Below, piece after piece: positions 27,101-40,188 of a DNA stretch of 64,000 nt. The position numbers and the translations under genes are program-made. Origin of the DNA: Pterois miles. Its lineage: Eukaryota; Chordata; Actinopteri; Perciformes; Scorpaenidae. The notes beneath the pieces were generated by a model that was not told the DNA's origin, made no database searches, and saw only the letters and a list, made by a program, of their open reading frames with translations. Positions within the stretch are counted from its first letter, which is position 1. Every line of letters begins with the position of its first letter. The DNA is taken from NCBI GenBank assembly GCA_947000775.1, contig CAMQGK010000007.1:719501-783500 (forward strand). The letters run 5' to 3'.

Positions 27101-28160
27101 TGAACATTCCGAAATTGTAACGTTATATGTTTGAAAATAGAAGCTGAACAATCCGAAATTGTAACGTTATACGTTCTAAAACAGAAGCAGAACATTCCGG
27201 AATTGTTACGTTATATGTTCGAAAACAGAAGCTGAACATTCCGAAATTGTAACGTCATATGTTTGAAAATAGAGGCTGAACAATCAAAAATTGTAACGTT
27301 ATACGTTCTAAAACAGAAGCAGAACATTCTGGAATTGTTATGTAATATGTTCTAAAATAGAAGCTGAACATTCTGGAATTGTTACATTATATGATCTAAA
27401 ATAGAAGCTGAACATTCCAGAATTTTAACGTCATATGTTCTAAAAGAGAAGCTGAACATTCCGGAATTGTAACGTTATATGTTCCAAAATAGAAGGTGAA
27501 CATTCCTGAATTTCAATGTCATGTGTTCTAAAGTAGAATCTGAACATTCCCGAATTTTAATGTCATATGCTCCAAAACAGAAGCTGAACATTCTGGAATT
27601 GTTAAGTTTTATGTTCTGAAATAGAAGCTGAACATTCCGAAACTGTAACGTTACATGTTCTAAAACAGAAGCTAAACATTCCGGAATTGGTCCGTTATAT
27701 GTTCTAAAATAGAGGCTGAACATTCCGGAATTGTCACATTTTATGTTATAAAATAGAAGCTGAAGATTCCGCAATTTTAATGTCGTGTTCTAAAATAGAA
27801 TCTGAACATTCCATAATTGTAACGTTTTATTTTCTAAAAGAGAAGCTGAACATTCTGGAATTGTTACATTATATGTTCTAAAATAGAAGCTGAACATTTC
27901 AGAATTTTAATGTCATGCGTTCTAAAATAGAATCTGAACATTTCGAAATCTTAACATTGTGTTCTAAAATAGAAGCTGAATATTCCGGAATTGTAACGTT
28001 GTATGTTCTAAAATAGAAGCTAAATATTCCAGAATTGTAACGTTATATGTTCTAAAATAAAAGCTGAACATTCCCGAATTTTAATGTCATATGCTCCAAA
28101 ACAGAAGCTGAACATTCTGGAATTGTTAAGTTTTATGTTCTGAAATAGAAGCTGAACATT
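22299..28160. repeat. 5,862-bp higher-order unit, copy 1
   Basis: Landmarks in this block recur at +5,862 bp: the CTGAATTTTAATTTCATG unit (22299/28161), the truncated monomer GCTGAATAATG (24220/30082), and the AACATTATGGATTTG unit. Substitutions noticed between copies include G26902 to A32764 and G27410 to T33272. The block overlaps the end of the 5,287-bp copy B, so the second duplication chose new end points inside the product of another one. No gene is present. Confidence 0.87.
24215..24235. repeat. Truncated monomer marking an old breakpoint
   Basis: The unit reads GATGCTGAATAATGTTATATG, so it passes from the GCTGAA block directly to the tail and lacks roughly 16 bases of the core. The identical scar occurs at +5,862 bp (30077-30097), so the deletion predates that duplication. 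Confidence 0.7.
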
Positions 28161-31100
28161 CCTGAATTTTAATTTCATGTGTTCTAAAACAGATTCTGAA
28201 CATTCCCTTATTGTAACGTTATATGTTCTAAAACAGAAGCTGAACATTCCGAAATTGTAACGTTGTGTTCTTAATAACAAAACTGAACATTCCGGAATTT
28301 TAACCTCATATGTTCTAAAATAGAAGCTGAACATTCTGGAATTGTTAAAGTATATGTTCTAAAATAGAAGCTGAACATTCCGGAATTGTAACGTTATATG
28401 TTCCAAAATAGAAGCTGATCATTCCCGACTTTTAATTTCATGTTTTCTGAAATAGAATCTGAACATTCCCGAATTGTAACGTTGTATGTTCTAAAATAGA
28501 AGCTGAATATTCCGGAATTTTAATGTCATGTGTTCTAAAATAGAAGCTGAACATTCTGGAATTCTTTACGTTATATGTTCTAAAATAGAAGCTGAACATT
28601 TCAGAATTTGAATGTCGTGTGTTCTAAAATAGAAGCTGAACATTCTGCAATTGTTACGTTACATGTTTTAAAATTAAAGCTGAACATTCTGAAATTTTAA
28701 CGTTACATGTTCTAACACAGAAGCTGAACATTCCAGAATTGTTACGTTATAGGTTCTAAAATAGAAGCTGAACTTTCCGGAATTTTAACGTCATGTGTTC
28801 TAAAATAGAAGTTTAAAATTCTGAAATTTTAACATTGTCTTCTAAAATAGAAGCTGAACATTCAAGAATTTTAACGTCATGTGTTCTAAAATAGAAGCTG
28901 AACATTCTGAAATTGTTACGTTTGATGTTCTAAAACAGAAGCTGAACATTCTGAAATTGTAACGTTATACGTTCTAAAATAGAAGCTGAACATTCTGGAA
29001 TTGTTACGTTTTATGTTCTAAAACAGAAGCTGAACATTCCGGAATTGTTATGTTTCATATTCTAAAATAAAAGCTGAACATTCTGAAATTGTAACGTTAC
29101 ATGTTCTAACACAGAAGCTGAACATTCCAGAATTGTTACGTTATATATTTTAAAATAGAAGTTGAACATTCTGGAGTTTTAGCTTTGTGTTCTAAAGAAC
29201 AAAACTGAACATTCCAGAATTTTAATGTCATTTGTTCTGAAATAGAATCTGAACATTCCGTAATTGTAACGTTATGTGTTCTAAAACAAAAGCTGAACAT
29301 TCCGGAATTGTTACATTATAAGCTCAAAAATAGAAGCTGAACATTCCGGAATTGTAACGTTATATGTTCTAAAATAGAAGCTGAACATTCCAGAATTTTA
29401 ACGTCATGTGTTCTAAAACAGAAGCTGAACATTCTGGAACTGTTATGTCATATGTTCTAAAATAGAAGGTGAACATTCTAGAATTGTTACGTTTGAAATT
29501 CTAAAACAGAAGCTGAACATCCTGAAATTTTAACGTTATACGTTCTAAAACAGAAGCTGAACATTTCGGAATTGTTACGTTAGAGGTTCTAAAATAGAAG
29601 CTGAACATTCTGGAATTGTTACGTTTTATGTTCTAAAACAGAAGCTGAACATTCCGGAATGGTTATGTTTCATGTTCTAAAATAGAAGCTGAACATTCTG
29701 GAATTTTAGCTTTGTGTTCTAAAGAACAAAACTGAACATTCCGGAATTGTAACATTATATGTTCCAAAATAGAAGCTGAACATTCTGTGATTGTTACGTT
29801 ACATGTTCTAAAATAAAAGCTGAACATTCGGGAATTGTTACATTATATGTTCAAAAATAGAAGCTGAACATTCCGGAATTGTAACGTTATATGTTCTAAA
29901 ATAGAAGATGAAAATTCGGAAATTTTAATGTTGTCTTCTGAAATAGAAGCTTAACATTCCAGAATTTTAACGTCATATGTTCTAAAATAGAAGCTGAACA
30001 TTCTGGAATTGTTACGTTTGACCTTCTAAAACAGAAGGTGAACATTCCGAAATTGTAACGTTATACGCTCTAAAACAGATGCTGAATAATGTTATATGTT
30101 CTAAAATAGAAGCTGAACATTCTGGAATTGTACGTTGTATGTTCTAAAATAGAAGCTGAACGTTCTGGAATTTTAATGTCATGTGTTCTGAAATAGAATC
30201 TGATCATTCCGTAATTGTAACGTTATGTGTTCTAAAATACAAGCTGAACATTTGGGAATTGTACGTTGTATGTTCTAAAACAGAAGCTGAACATTCCAGA
30301 ATTGTTATGTTTTATGTTCTTAAACAGAAGCTGAATATTCCGAAATTGTAACGTTACATGTTCTAACACAGAAGCTGAACATTCCAAAATTGTAACGTTA
30401 TATGACCTAAAATAGGAGCTGAACATTCTTGAATTGTTACGTTATATGTTCTCAAATAGAAGCTGAACATTCCGGAATTTTGACGTAATGTGTTCTAAAA
30501 TAAAAGCTGAACATTCTGGATTTGTTAAGTTATATGTTCTAAAATAGAAGCTGAACATTCTGGATTTGTTAAGTTATATGTTCTAAAATAGAAGCTGAAC
30601 TTTCCGATATTGTAATGTTATATGTTCTAAAATAGAAGCTGAACATTCTGGAATTTTTACATTATATGTTCTAAAATAGAAGCTGAACTTACCGGAATTG
30701 TAACGTTATATGTTCTAAAATAGACGCTGAACATTCCGGAATTTTAACTTTATGTGTTCTAAAATAGAAGCTGAACATTCTCGAATTTTTACGTTACATG
30801 TTCTAAAATAGAACCTGAACGTTTCAGAATTTTAATGTCATGTGTTCTAAAATAGAATCTGAACATTTCGAAATATTAACGTCGTGTTCTAAAATAGAAG
30901 CCGAACATTCTGGAATTGTAACGTTATATGTTCTAAAAGAGAAGCTGAACATTCTGGAATTGTTACGTTATATGTTCTAAAATAGAAGCTGAACATTCCG
31001 GAATTTTAACGTTATGTGTTCTAAAATAGAACCTGAACATTCCGAAACTGTAACGTTATATGTTCTAAAATAGAAGCTGAATATTCCCGAATTTTAACGT

Positions 31101-34022
31101 TATGTGTTCTAAAATAGAAGCTGAACATTCCCGAATTTTAATGTCATGTGTTCTAAAAGAGAAGCTGAACATTCTGGAATTGTTATGTTATATGTTCTAA
31201 AATAGAAGCTGAACATTCTAGAATTGTTATGTTTGACGTTCTAAAACGGAAGCTGAACATTCCGAAATTGTAATGTTATACGTTCTAAAATAGAAACTGA
31301 ACATTATGGAATTGTTACATTTAAGTTCTAACACAGAAGCTGAACATTCCGGGGTTGCAACGTTATATGTTCTAAAATAGAAGCTGAACATTATTGAATT
31401 GTTACATTTTATGTTCTAACACAGAAGCTGTGCATTCCGGAATTGTAACGTTATATGTTCTAAAATAGAAGCTGAACATTCCGAAACTGTAACGTTATAC
31501 GTTCTAAAACAAAAAGCGGAATATTCCAGAATTGTTCCATTATATGTTCTAAAATAGAAGCTGAACATTATGGATTTGTTACGTTATATGTTCTAAAATA
31601 GAAGTTGAACATTCCGAAATTGTAAGGTTATATGTTCTAAAATAGAAGCTGAACTTTCCGGTATTGTAACGTTATATGTTCTATAATAGAAGCTGAACAT
31701 TCCTGAATTTTAACATTATATGTTCTTAAATAGACGCTGAACATTCTGGTATTTTAACGTCTTATTCTAAAGAACAAAATTGAACGTTCCGGAATTGTAA
31801 AGTTATATATTCCAAAATCGAAGCTGAACATTCCGAAATTTTAACGCCATGTTCTAAAATAGAAGCTGAACATTCCGGAATTTTAACGTTATGTGTTCTA
31901 AAATAGAAGCTGAACACTCCGAAACTGTAACGTTATATGTTCTAAAATAGAAGCTGAACATTCTCAAATTTTTATATCATGTGTTCTAAAATTGAAGCTA
32001 AACATTCTGAAATTTTAACATCATGTGTTCTAAAATTGAAGCTGAACATTCTTCAATTGTTACGTTTGATGTTCTAAAACAGAAGCTGAACATTCTGAAA
32101 TTGTAAATTTATACGTTCTAAAACAGAAGCTCAACATTCCGGAATTGTTACGTTATAGGTTCTAAAATAGAAGCTGAACATTCTGGAATTGTTACGTTTT
32201 ATGTTCTAAAGTAACAAACTGAACATTCCGGAATTGTAACGATATATGTTCCAAAATACAAGCTGAACATTCCGGAATTGTAACGTTATATGTTTCAAAA
32301 TAGAAGCTGAACATTCCGGAATTTTAATGTCATGTGTTCTAAAATACAAGCTGAACATTCTGGAATTGTTACATTATATGTTCAATAATAGAAGCTGAAC
32401 ATTCCGGAATTTTAACGTTTTGTGTTCTAAAATAGAAGCTGAATATTTCAGAATTTTAATGTCATGTGTTCTAAAATAGAATCTGAACATTTCGAAATAT
32501 TAACATTGTGTTCTCAAATAGAAGCTGAATATTCTGGAATTATTACGTTATATGTTATAAAATAGAAGCTGAATATTCCAGAATTTTAACGTTATGTGTT
32601 CTAAAATACACGCTGAACATTCTGGCATTTTAACGTCTTGTTCTAAAGAACAAAGCTGAACATTCCGGAATTGTAAAGTTATATATTCCAAAATCGAAGC
32701 TGAACATTCAGAAATTTTAACGCCTTGTTCTAAAATAGAAGCTGAACATTCCGGAATTTTAACATTATGTGTTCTAAAATAGAAGCTGAACATTAAGAAA
32801 CTGCAACGTTATATGTTCTAAAATAGAAGCTGAACATTTCGAAACTGTAACGTTATATGTTCTAAAATAGAAGCTGAACAATCCGAAATTGTAACGTTAT
32901 ACGTTCTAAAACAGAAGCTGAACATTCCAAAATTGTAACGTTATACGTTCTAAAATAGAAGCTGAACATTCCGAAATTGTAACGTTATATGTTTGAAAAT
33001 AGAAGCTGAACAATCCGAAATTGTAACGTTATACGTTCTAAAACAGAAGCAGAACATTCCGGAATTGTTACGTTATATGTTCGAAAACAGAAGCTGAACA
33101 TTCCGAAATTGTAACGTCATATGTTTGAAAATAGAGGCTGAACAATCAAAAATTGTAACGTTATACGTTCTAAAACAGAAGCAGAACATTCTGGAATTGT
33201 TATGTAATATGTTCTAAAATAGAAGCTGAACATTCTGGAATTGTTACATTATATGATCTAAAATAGAAGCTTAACATTCCAGAATTTTAACGTCATATGT
33301 TCTAAAAGAGAAGCTGAACATTCCGGAATTGTAACGTTATATGTTCCAAAATAGAAGGTGAACATTCCTGAATTTCAATGTCATGTGTTCTAAAGTAGAA
33401 TCTGAACATTCCCGAATTTTAATGTCATATGCTCCAAAACAGAAGCTGAACATTCTGGAATTGTTAAGTTTTATGTTCTGAAATAGAAGCTGAACATTCC
33501 GAAACTGTAACGTTACATGTTCTAAAACAGAAGCTAAACATTCCGGAATTGGTCCGTTATATGTTCTAAAATAGAGGCTGAACATTCCGGAATTGTCACA
33601 TTTTATGTTATAAAATAGAAGCTGAAGATTCCGCAATTTTAATGTCGTGTTCTAAAATAGAATCTGAACATTCCATAATTGTAACGTTTTATTTTCTAAA
33701 AGAGAAGCTGAACATTCTGGAATTGTTACATTATATGTTCTAAAATAGAAGCTGAACATTTCAGAATTTTAATGTCATGCGTTCTAAAATAGAATCTGAA
33801 CATTTCGAAATCTTAACATTGTGTTCTAAAATAGAAGCTGAATATTCCGGAATTGTAACGTTGTATGTTCTAAAATAGAAGCTAAATATTCCAGAATTGT
33901 AACGTTATATGTTCTAAAATAAAAGCTGAACATTCCCGAATTTTAATGTCATATGCTCCAAAACAGAAGCTGAACATTCTGGAATTGTTAAGTTTTATGT
34001 TCTGAAATAGAAGCTGAACATT
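28161..34022. repeat. 5,862-bp higher-order unit, copy 2
   Basis: This is the tandem copy of 22299-28160. The match ends near 34022, where copy 1 runs into CTGAATTTTAATTTC and copy 2 runs into CGAAACTGTAACG. It keeps the same truncated monomer as copy 1 (GCTGAATAATG near 30082). Its last 400 bp also form the start of the 2,191-bp unit. Confidence 0.87.
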
Positions 34023-35809
34023 CCGAAACTGTAACGTTACATGTTCAAAAACAGAGGCTGAACATTCCGGAATTGTTACATTTTATGTTATAAAATAGAA
34101 GCTGAACATTCCTGAATTTTAATGTCGTGTGTTCTAAAAGAGAAGCTGAACATTCTGGAATTGTTACGTTATATGTTCTAAAATAGAAGCTGAACATTCC
34201 GGAATTTTAATGTCATGTGTTCTAAAATAGAAGCTGAACATTCTGGAGTTTTTACATTATATGTTCTAAAATAGAAGCTGAACATTTCAGAATTTTATTG
34301 TCATGCGTTCTAAAATAGAATCTCAACATTTCGAAATGTTAACGTCATATATTCTAAAATACAAGATGAACATTCTGAAATTTTAACGTTGTCTTCTAAA
34401 ATAGAAGCTTAACATTCCAGAATTTTAGCATCATATGTTCTAAAAGAGAAGCTGAACATTCTGGAATTGTTACGTTATATGTTCTAAAATAGAAGCTGAA
34501 CATTCCGGAATTTTAATGTCATGTGTTCTAAAATAGAAGCTGAAAATTCTGGAATTTTTACGTTATATGTTCTAAAATAGATGCTGAACATTTCAGGATT
34601 TTAATGTCATGTGTTCTAAATTAGAATCTGAATATATTGGAATTGTTACGTTATATGTTCAAAAATAGAAGCTGAACATTCCGGAATTTTAACGTCATAT
34701 GTTCTAAAATAGAAGCTGAACATTCTGGAATTGTTACATTATATGTTCTAAAAGAGAAGCTGAACATTCCAGAATTGTTCCGTTATATGTTCTAAAATAG
34801 AGGCTGAACATTCCGGAATTGTCACATTTTATGTTATATAATAGAAGCTGAACATTCCGGAATTTTAATGTCATGTGTTCTAAAATAGAATCTGAACATT
34901 CCCTAATTGTAACGTTTTATGTTCTAAAACAGAAGCTGAACATTCTGGAATTTTTACATTATATGTTCTGAAATAGAAGCTGAACATTCCGGAATTTTAA
35001 TGTCATGTGTTCTAAAATAGAAGCTGAACATTCTGGAATTTTTACGCTATATGTTCTAAAATAGAAGCTGAACATTTCAGAATTTTAATGTCATGTGTTC
35101 TAAAATAGAATCTCAACATTTCGAAATGTTAACATCGTGTTCTAAAATAGAAGCTGAACATTCCGGAATTGTAACGTTATATGTTCTAAAATAGAAGCTG
35201 AGCATTCCTAAATTGTAACATTTTACGTTCTAAAATAGAAGCTGAACATTCCGGAATTGTAACGTTATATGTTCTAAAATCGAAGTTGAACATTCCGAAA
35301 TTGTAACGTTGCGTTCTTAATAACAAAACTGAACATTCCGGAATTTTAACGTCATATGTTCTAAAATAGAAGCTGAACATTCTGAAATTTTAACGTTATA
35401 TATTCCAAAATAGAAGCTGAATATTCCAGAATTTTAACGTTGTGTGTTCTAAAATAGAAGCTGAACATTCCCGAATTTTAATGTCATGTGTTCTGAAACA
35501 GAAGATGAACATTCTGGAATTGTTATGTTATATGTTCTAAAATTGAGGCTGAACATTCCGGAATTGTCACATTTTATGTTATAAAATAGAAGCTGAACAT
35601 TCTGGAATTTTAACGTCATATGTTCTAAAATAGAAGCTGAACATTCTGGAATTGTTCCGTTATATGTTTCAAAATAGAAGCTAAACATTCCGGAATTTTA
35701 ATGTCATTTGTTCTAAAATAGAAGCTGAACATTCTGGAATTTTTACGTTATATGTTTTAAAATTGAGGCTGAACATTCCGAAATTTTAACGTTATGTGTT
35801 CCAAAATAG
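33619..35809. repeat. 2,191-bp higher-order unit, copy 1
   Basis: The block beginning with GAAGATTCCGCAATTTTAATG recurs at +2,191 bp. Differences noticed are G34248 against A36439, CGAAACTG against CCTAATTG near 34024/36215, and TTAGAATCTG against TTCGAATCTG near 34621/36812. It contains monomers with TTCTTAATAACAAAACTG and a TTATATAATAG variant. Confidence 0.85.
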
Positions 35810-38000
35810 AAGCTGAAGATTCCGCAATTTTAATGTCGTGTTCTAAAATAGAATCTGAACATTCCATAATTGTAACGTTTTATTTTCTAAAAGAGAAGCT
35901 GAACATTCTGGAATTGTTACATTATATGTTCTAAAATAGAAGCTGAACATTTCAGAATTTTAATGTCATGCGTTCTAAAATAGAATCTGAACATTTCGAA
36001 ATCTTAACATTGTGTTCTAAAATAGAAGCTGAATATTCCGGAATTGTAACGTTGTATGTTCTAAAATAGAAGCTAAATATTCCAGAATTGTAACGTTATA
36101 TGTTCTAAAATAAAAGCTGAACATTCCCGAATTTTAATGTCATATGCTCCAAAACAGAAGCTGAACATTCTGGAATTGTTAAGTTTTATGTTCTGAAATA
36201 GAAGCTGAACATTCCCTAATTGTAACGTTACATGTTCAAAAACAGAGGCTGAACATTCCGGAATTGTTACATTTTATGTTATAAAATAGAGGCTGAACAT
36301 TCCTGAATTTTAATGTCGTGTGTTCTAAAAGAGAAGCTGAACATTCTGGAATTGTTACGTTATATGTTCTAAAATAGAAGCTGAACATTCCGGAATTTTA
36401 ATGTCATGTGTTCTAAAATAGAAGCTGAACATTCTGGAATTTTTACATTATATGTTCTAAAATAGAAGCTGAACATTTCAGAATTTTATTGTCATGCGTT
36501 CTAAAATAGAATCTCAACATTTCGAAATGTTAACGTCATATATTCTAAAATACAAGATGAACATTCTGAAATTTTAACGTTGTCTTCTAAAATAGAAGCT
36601 TAACATTCCAGAATTTTAGCATCATATGTTCTAAAAGAGAAGCTGAACATTCTGGAATTGTTACGTTATATGTTCTAAAATAGAAGCTGAACATTCCGGA
36701 ATTTTAATGTCATGTGTTCTAAAATAGAAGCTGAAAATTCTGGAATTTTTACGTTATATGTTCTAAAATAGATGCTGAACATTTCAGGATTTTAATGTCA
36801 TGTGTTCTAAATTCGAATCTGAATATATTGGAATTGTTACGTTATATGTTCAAAAATAGAAGCTGAACATTCCGGAATTTTAACGTCATATGTTCTAAAA
36901 TAGAAGCTGAACATTCTGGAATTGTTACATTATATGTTCTAAAAGAGAAGCTGAACATTCCAGAATTGTTCCGTTATATGTTCTAAAATAGAGGCTGAAC
37001 ATTCCGGAATTGTCACATTTTATGTTATATAATAGAAGCTGAACATTCCGGAATTTTAATGTCATGTGTTCTAAAATAGAATCTGAACATTCCCTAATTG
37101 TAACGTTTTATGTTCTAAAACAGAAGCTGAACATTCTGGAATTTTTACATTATATGTTATTAAATAGAAGCTGAACATTCCGGAATTTTAATGTCATGTG
37201 TTCTAAAATAGAAGCTGAACATTCTGGAATTTTTACGCTATATGTTCTAAAATAGAAGCTGAACATTTCAGAATTTTAATGTCATGTGTTCTAAAATAGA
37301 ATCTCAACATTTCGAAATGTTAACATCGTGTTCTAAAATAGAAGCTGAACATTCCGGAATTGTAACGTTATATGTTCTAAAATAGAAGCTGAGCATTCCT
37401 AAATTGTAACATTTTACGTTCTAAAATAGAAGCTGAACATTCCGGAATTGTAACGTTATATGTTCTAAAATCGAAGTTGAACATTCCGAAATTGTAACGT
37501 TGCGTTCTTAATAACAAAACTGAACATTCCGGAATTTTAACGTCATATGTTCTAAAATAGAAGCTGAACATTCTGAAATTTTAACGTTATATATTCCAAA
37601 ATAGAAGCTGAATATTCCAGAATTTTAACGTTGTGTGTTCTAAAATAGAAGCTGAACATTCCCGAATTTTAATGTCATGTGTTCTGAAACAGAAGATGAA
37701 CATTCTGGAATTGTTATGTTATATGTTCTAAAATTGAGGCTGAACATTCCGGAATTGTCACATTTTATGTTATAAAATAGAAGCTGAACATTCTGGAATT
37801 TTAACGTCATATGTTCTAAAATAGAAGCTGAACATTCTGGAATTGTTCCGTTATATGTTTCAAAATAGAAGCTAAACATTCCGGAATTTTAATGTCATTT
37901 GTTCTAAAATAGAAGCTGAACATTCTGGAATTTTTACGTTATATGTTTTAAAATTGAGGCTGAACATTCCGAAATTTTAACGTTATGTGTTCCAAAATAG
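35810..38000. repeat. 2,191-bp higher-order unit, copy 2
   Basis: This is the tandem copy of 33619-35809. It ends near 38000, where the two copies read GAAGATTCCGC and GAATGTTCCGC before diverging. Its last 160 bp already belong to the start of the 5,280-bp unit, so the duplication units overlap here too. Confidence 0.85.
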
Positions 38001-38586
38001 AAGCTGAATGTTCCGCAATTTTAATGTCATGTGTTCTAAAATAGAAGCTGAACATTCTGCAATTGTTACGTTTGAAGTTCTCAAACAGAAGCTGAATATT
38101 CTGAAATTGTAACGTTATATATTCTAAAATAGAAGCTGAACATTCTGGAATTGTACGTTGTATGTTCTAAAATAGAAGGTGAACATTTCGAAATGTTAAC
38201 ATCGTGTTCTAAAATAGAAGCTGAACATTCCAGAATTGTAACGTTATATGTTCTAAAATAGAAGCTGAACATTCCTAAATTGTAACGTTATACGTTCTAA
38301 AATATAAGCTGAACATTCTTGAATTGTTAAAGTATATGTTCTGAAACAGAAGCCGAACATTCCGGAATTGTAACGTTATATGTTCCAAAATAGAAGATGA
38401 ACATTCCCGAATTTTGATTTCATGTGTTCTAAAATAGAAGCTGAACATTCCTGAATTGTAACGTTATATGTTCTAAAATAGAAGCTGAACATTCTGGAAT
38501 TGTTACATTTTATGTTCTAACACAGAAGCTGAACATTCCGGAATTGTAACGTTATATGTTCTAAAATAAAAGCTGAACATTCCCGA

Positions 38587-38998
38587 CTGAACATTCCTCT
38601 CGCATGTATGTCGAGCCAAACAAGCTCAGCATTTTCTTAGTAAATGTTTGAATCTCTGGGAGCCTGCCTTCATCCATCTGGCGGTAAAAGTTGACAAAGG
38701 GAGCTGTTGGTACGGAGGTACGGACCGCGACTCTCCGCATCACACTGCAGCCCAATGCGGTCCAGCTGGAGGAGGTCTGGAGCGTCATCGGAAAAAGTAG
38801 AGTTAAAAACCCTGATCTCCTTTTAAGCAGCTGCAAAATCCCTAAGCGGCGTTAAAACTCCTCAGCCAGAGATGAGGTGTCTGCTGCATACCTCCTCAAT
38901 TGCGCACCGACTGTTGATTTTATGACAAAGGCTGCGGGCCGGTGGAAATTTAAACACGGGCCGCAATTGGCCCGCGGGCCGGACTTTGGACATGCCTG
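38587..38998 (-). mobile_element. hAT-family DNA transposon fragment, copy 1
   Basis: About 412 bp of GC-richer, non-satellite DNA. On the minus strand its right end begins with CAGGCATGTCCAAAGTCCGG (38979-38998), followed by GGCCCGC/GCGGGCC motifs. This resembles the CAGG-starting termini with CCAAAGTCCGGCCC of Charlie-like hAT elements. Towards the left it encodes the end of a transposase. The element has one terminus plus a C-terminal coding piece. Its other terminus and most of the transposase are missing, so it cannot move by itself. The usual 8-bp target duplication cannot be tested because the left end is lost. The left join shares CTGAACATTCC with the satellite. Confidence 0.82.
38600..38836 (-). 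pseudogene. hAT transposase C-terminal remnant, frameshifted
   Basis: On the minus strand one frame reads FVNFYRQMDEGRLPEI (ending near 38655) and then KMLSLFGSTYM (about 38604-38637). This fits the hAT C-terminal dimerisation region, where families of the GTF2IRD2/ZBED-like hAT type have KMLSLFGSTYxCEQxFS. The arginine after GSTYM stands where cysteine is usual. Upstream, the family-like segment LLQLDRIGLQCDAES (38739-38771 and flanks) lies in a different frame, so a frameshift separates the two. There is no convincing ATG. The frame runs on into satellite just after EECS. It is a dead fragment, and the BED finger, the N-terminal part and most of the catalytic domain are absent. Confidence 0.75.
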
Positions 38999-39858
38999 CG
39001 TTATACGTTTTAAAACAGAAGCGGAATATTCCGGAATTGTTACGTTATATGTTCTAAAATAGGGGCTGAACATTCCGGAACTTTGACGTTATGTGTTTTA
39101 ATATAGAAGCTGTATATTCTGGATTTCTTACGTTATATGTTCTAAAATAGAAGCTGAACTTTCCGAAATTGTAACGTTATATGTTCTAAAATAGAAGCTG
39201 AACATTCCGGAATTTTAACGTTATGTGTTCTAAAATAGAAGCTGAACATTCCGAAACTTTAACGTTATATGTTCTAAAATAGAAGCTGAACATTCTGAAA
39301 TTTTAACGTCATGTGTTCTAAAATAGAAGCTGAACATTCTGGAATTGTTACGTTTGAAGTTCTAAAACAGAAGCTGAACATTCCGAAATTGTAACGTTAT
39401 ACGTTCTAAAACAGAAGCTGAACATTCCGGAATTGTTACGTTATAGGTTCTAAAATAGAAGCTGAACATTCTGGAATTGTTACATTTTATGTTCTAAAAC
39501 AGAAGCTGAACATCCCGGAATTGTTATGTTTTATGTTCTAAAATAGAAGCTGAACATTCCGAAATTGTAACGTTACATGTTCTAACACAGAAGCTGAACA
39601 TTCAAGAATTGTTACGTTATATGTTTTGAAATAGAAGCTGAACATTCTGGAATTTTAGCTTTGTGTTCTAAAGTACAAAACTGAACATTCCGGAATTGTC
39701 ACGTTATATGTTCCAAAATACAAGCTGAACATTCTGGAATTGTAACATTATATGTTTCAAAATAGAAGCTGAATATTCCGGAATTTTAATGTCATTTGTT
39801 CCAAAATAGAATCTGAACATTCTGGAATTGTTACGTTATATGTTCTAAAATAGAAGCT

Positions 39859-40188
39859 GAAGAAGAAGAAGAAGATCTGCCTTTATTAGTCCCACAGTGG
39901 GGAAATTCAATTTACACTCTGTTTAACTTATACATGGTACATGCACACAAACACACACACATGCAGTAATGGAGAGATGTCAGAGTGATGGGGCTGCTCC
40001 AGACAAGCGCCCCGAGCAGTTGGGGGTTTGGTGCCTTGCTCAGGGGCACCTCGGCAGAGGCCCAAGAGGTAAACTGGCACCTCTCCAGCTACCAGTTCAC
40101 ACTCAGTTTTCGGTCCATGTCGGGACTTGAACCGGTGACCCTCCGGTTCCCAAGCCAACTCCCTACAGACTGAGCTACTGCCGCCCCC
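39859..40188 (-). mobile_element. tRNA-derived SINE with L2-like tail, copy 1
   Basis: Read on the minus strand, the element begins GGGGGCGGCAGTAGCTCAG, a tRNA-like head. It has an A box (TAGCTCAGTCTG, 40166-40177) and a B box (GGTTCAAGTCC, 40123-40133). A central segment containing CCTTGCTCAGGGGCACCTC follows, of a kind common in teleost repeats, then a short CA-rich stretch (39944-39965). The 3' tail has CCACTGTGGGACTAATAAAG (39881-39900) and a GAA/TTC microsatellite end (39859-39875). The AATAAAG tail resembles those borrowed from L2-clade LINEs. No target-site duplication is visible, and about four to five bases of the host monomer (ACATT) are missing at the site. I cannot name the SINE family with certainty. 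Confidence 0.85.
40123..40177 (-). promoter_or_regulatory. Internal RNA polymerase III promoter of the SINE
   Basis: The B box GGTTCAAGTCC (40123-40133) is one base away from the GGTTCGAGTCC form. The A box TAGCTCAGTCTG (40166-40177) lies upstream at normal tRNA-like spacing. Both are intact by eye, so the promoter could still be recognised. The same pair occurs at 45403-45457. Confidence 0.7.

Noticed and set aside
38877..39062. A plus-strand open frame of 61 codons across the hAT terminus
   Set aside because: It reads through the transposon terminus and into the satellite. It is repeated only because the block is duplicated, and it has no recognisable protein features.
40123..40188. A functional tRNA gene
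   Set aside because: The A and B boxes are tRNA-like but the region continues into a SINE body and tail, and I could not find a tRNA fold with a paired acceptor stem.
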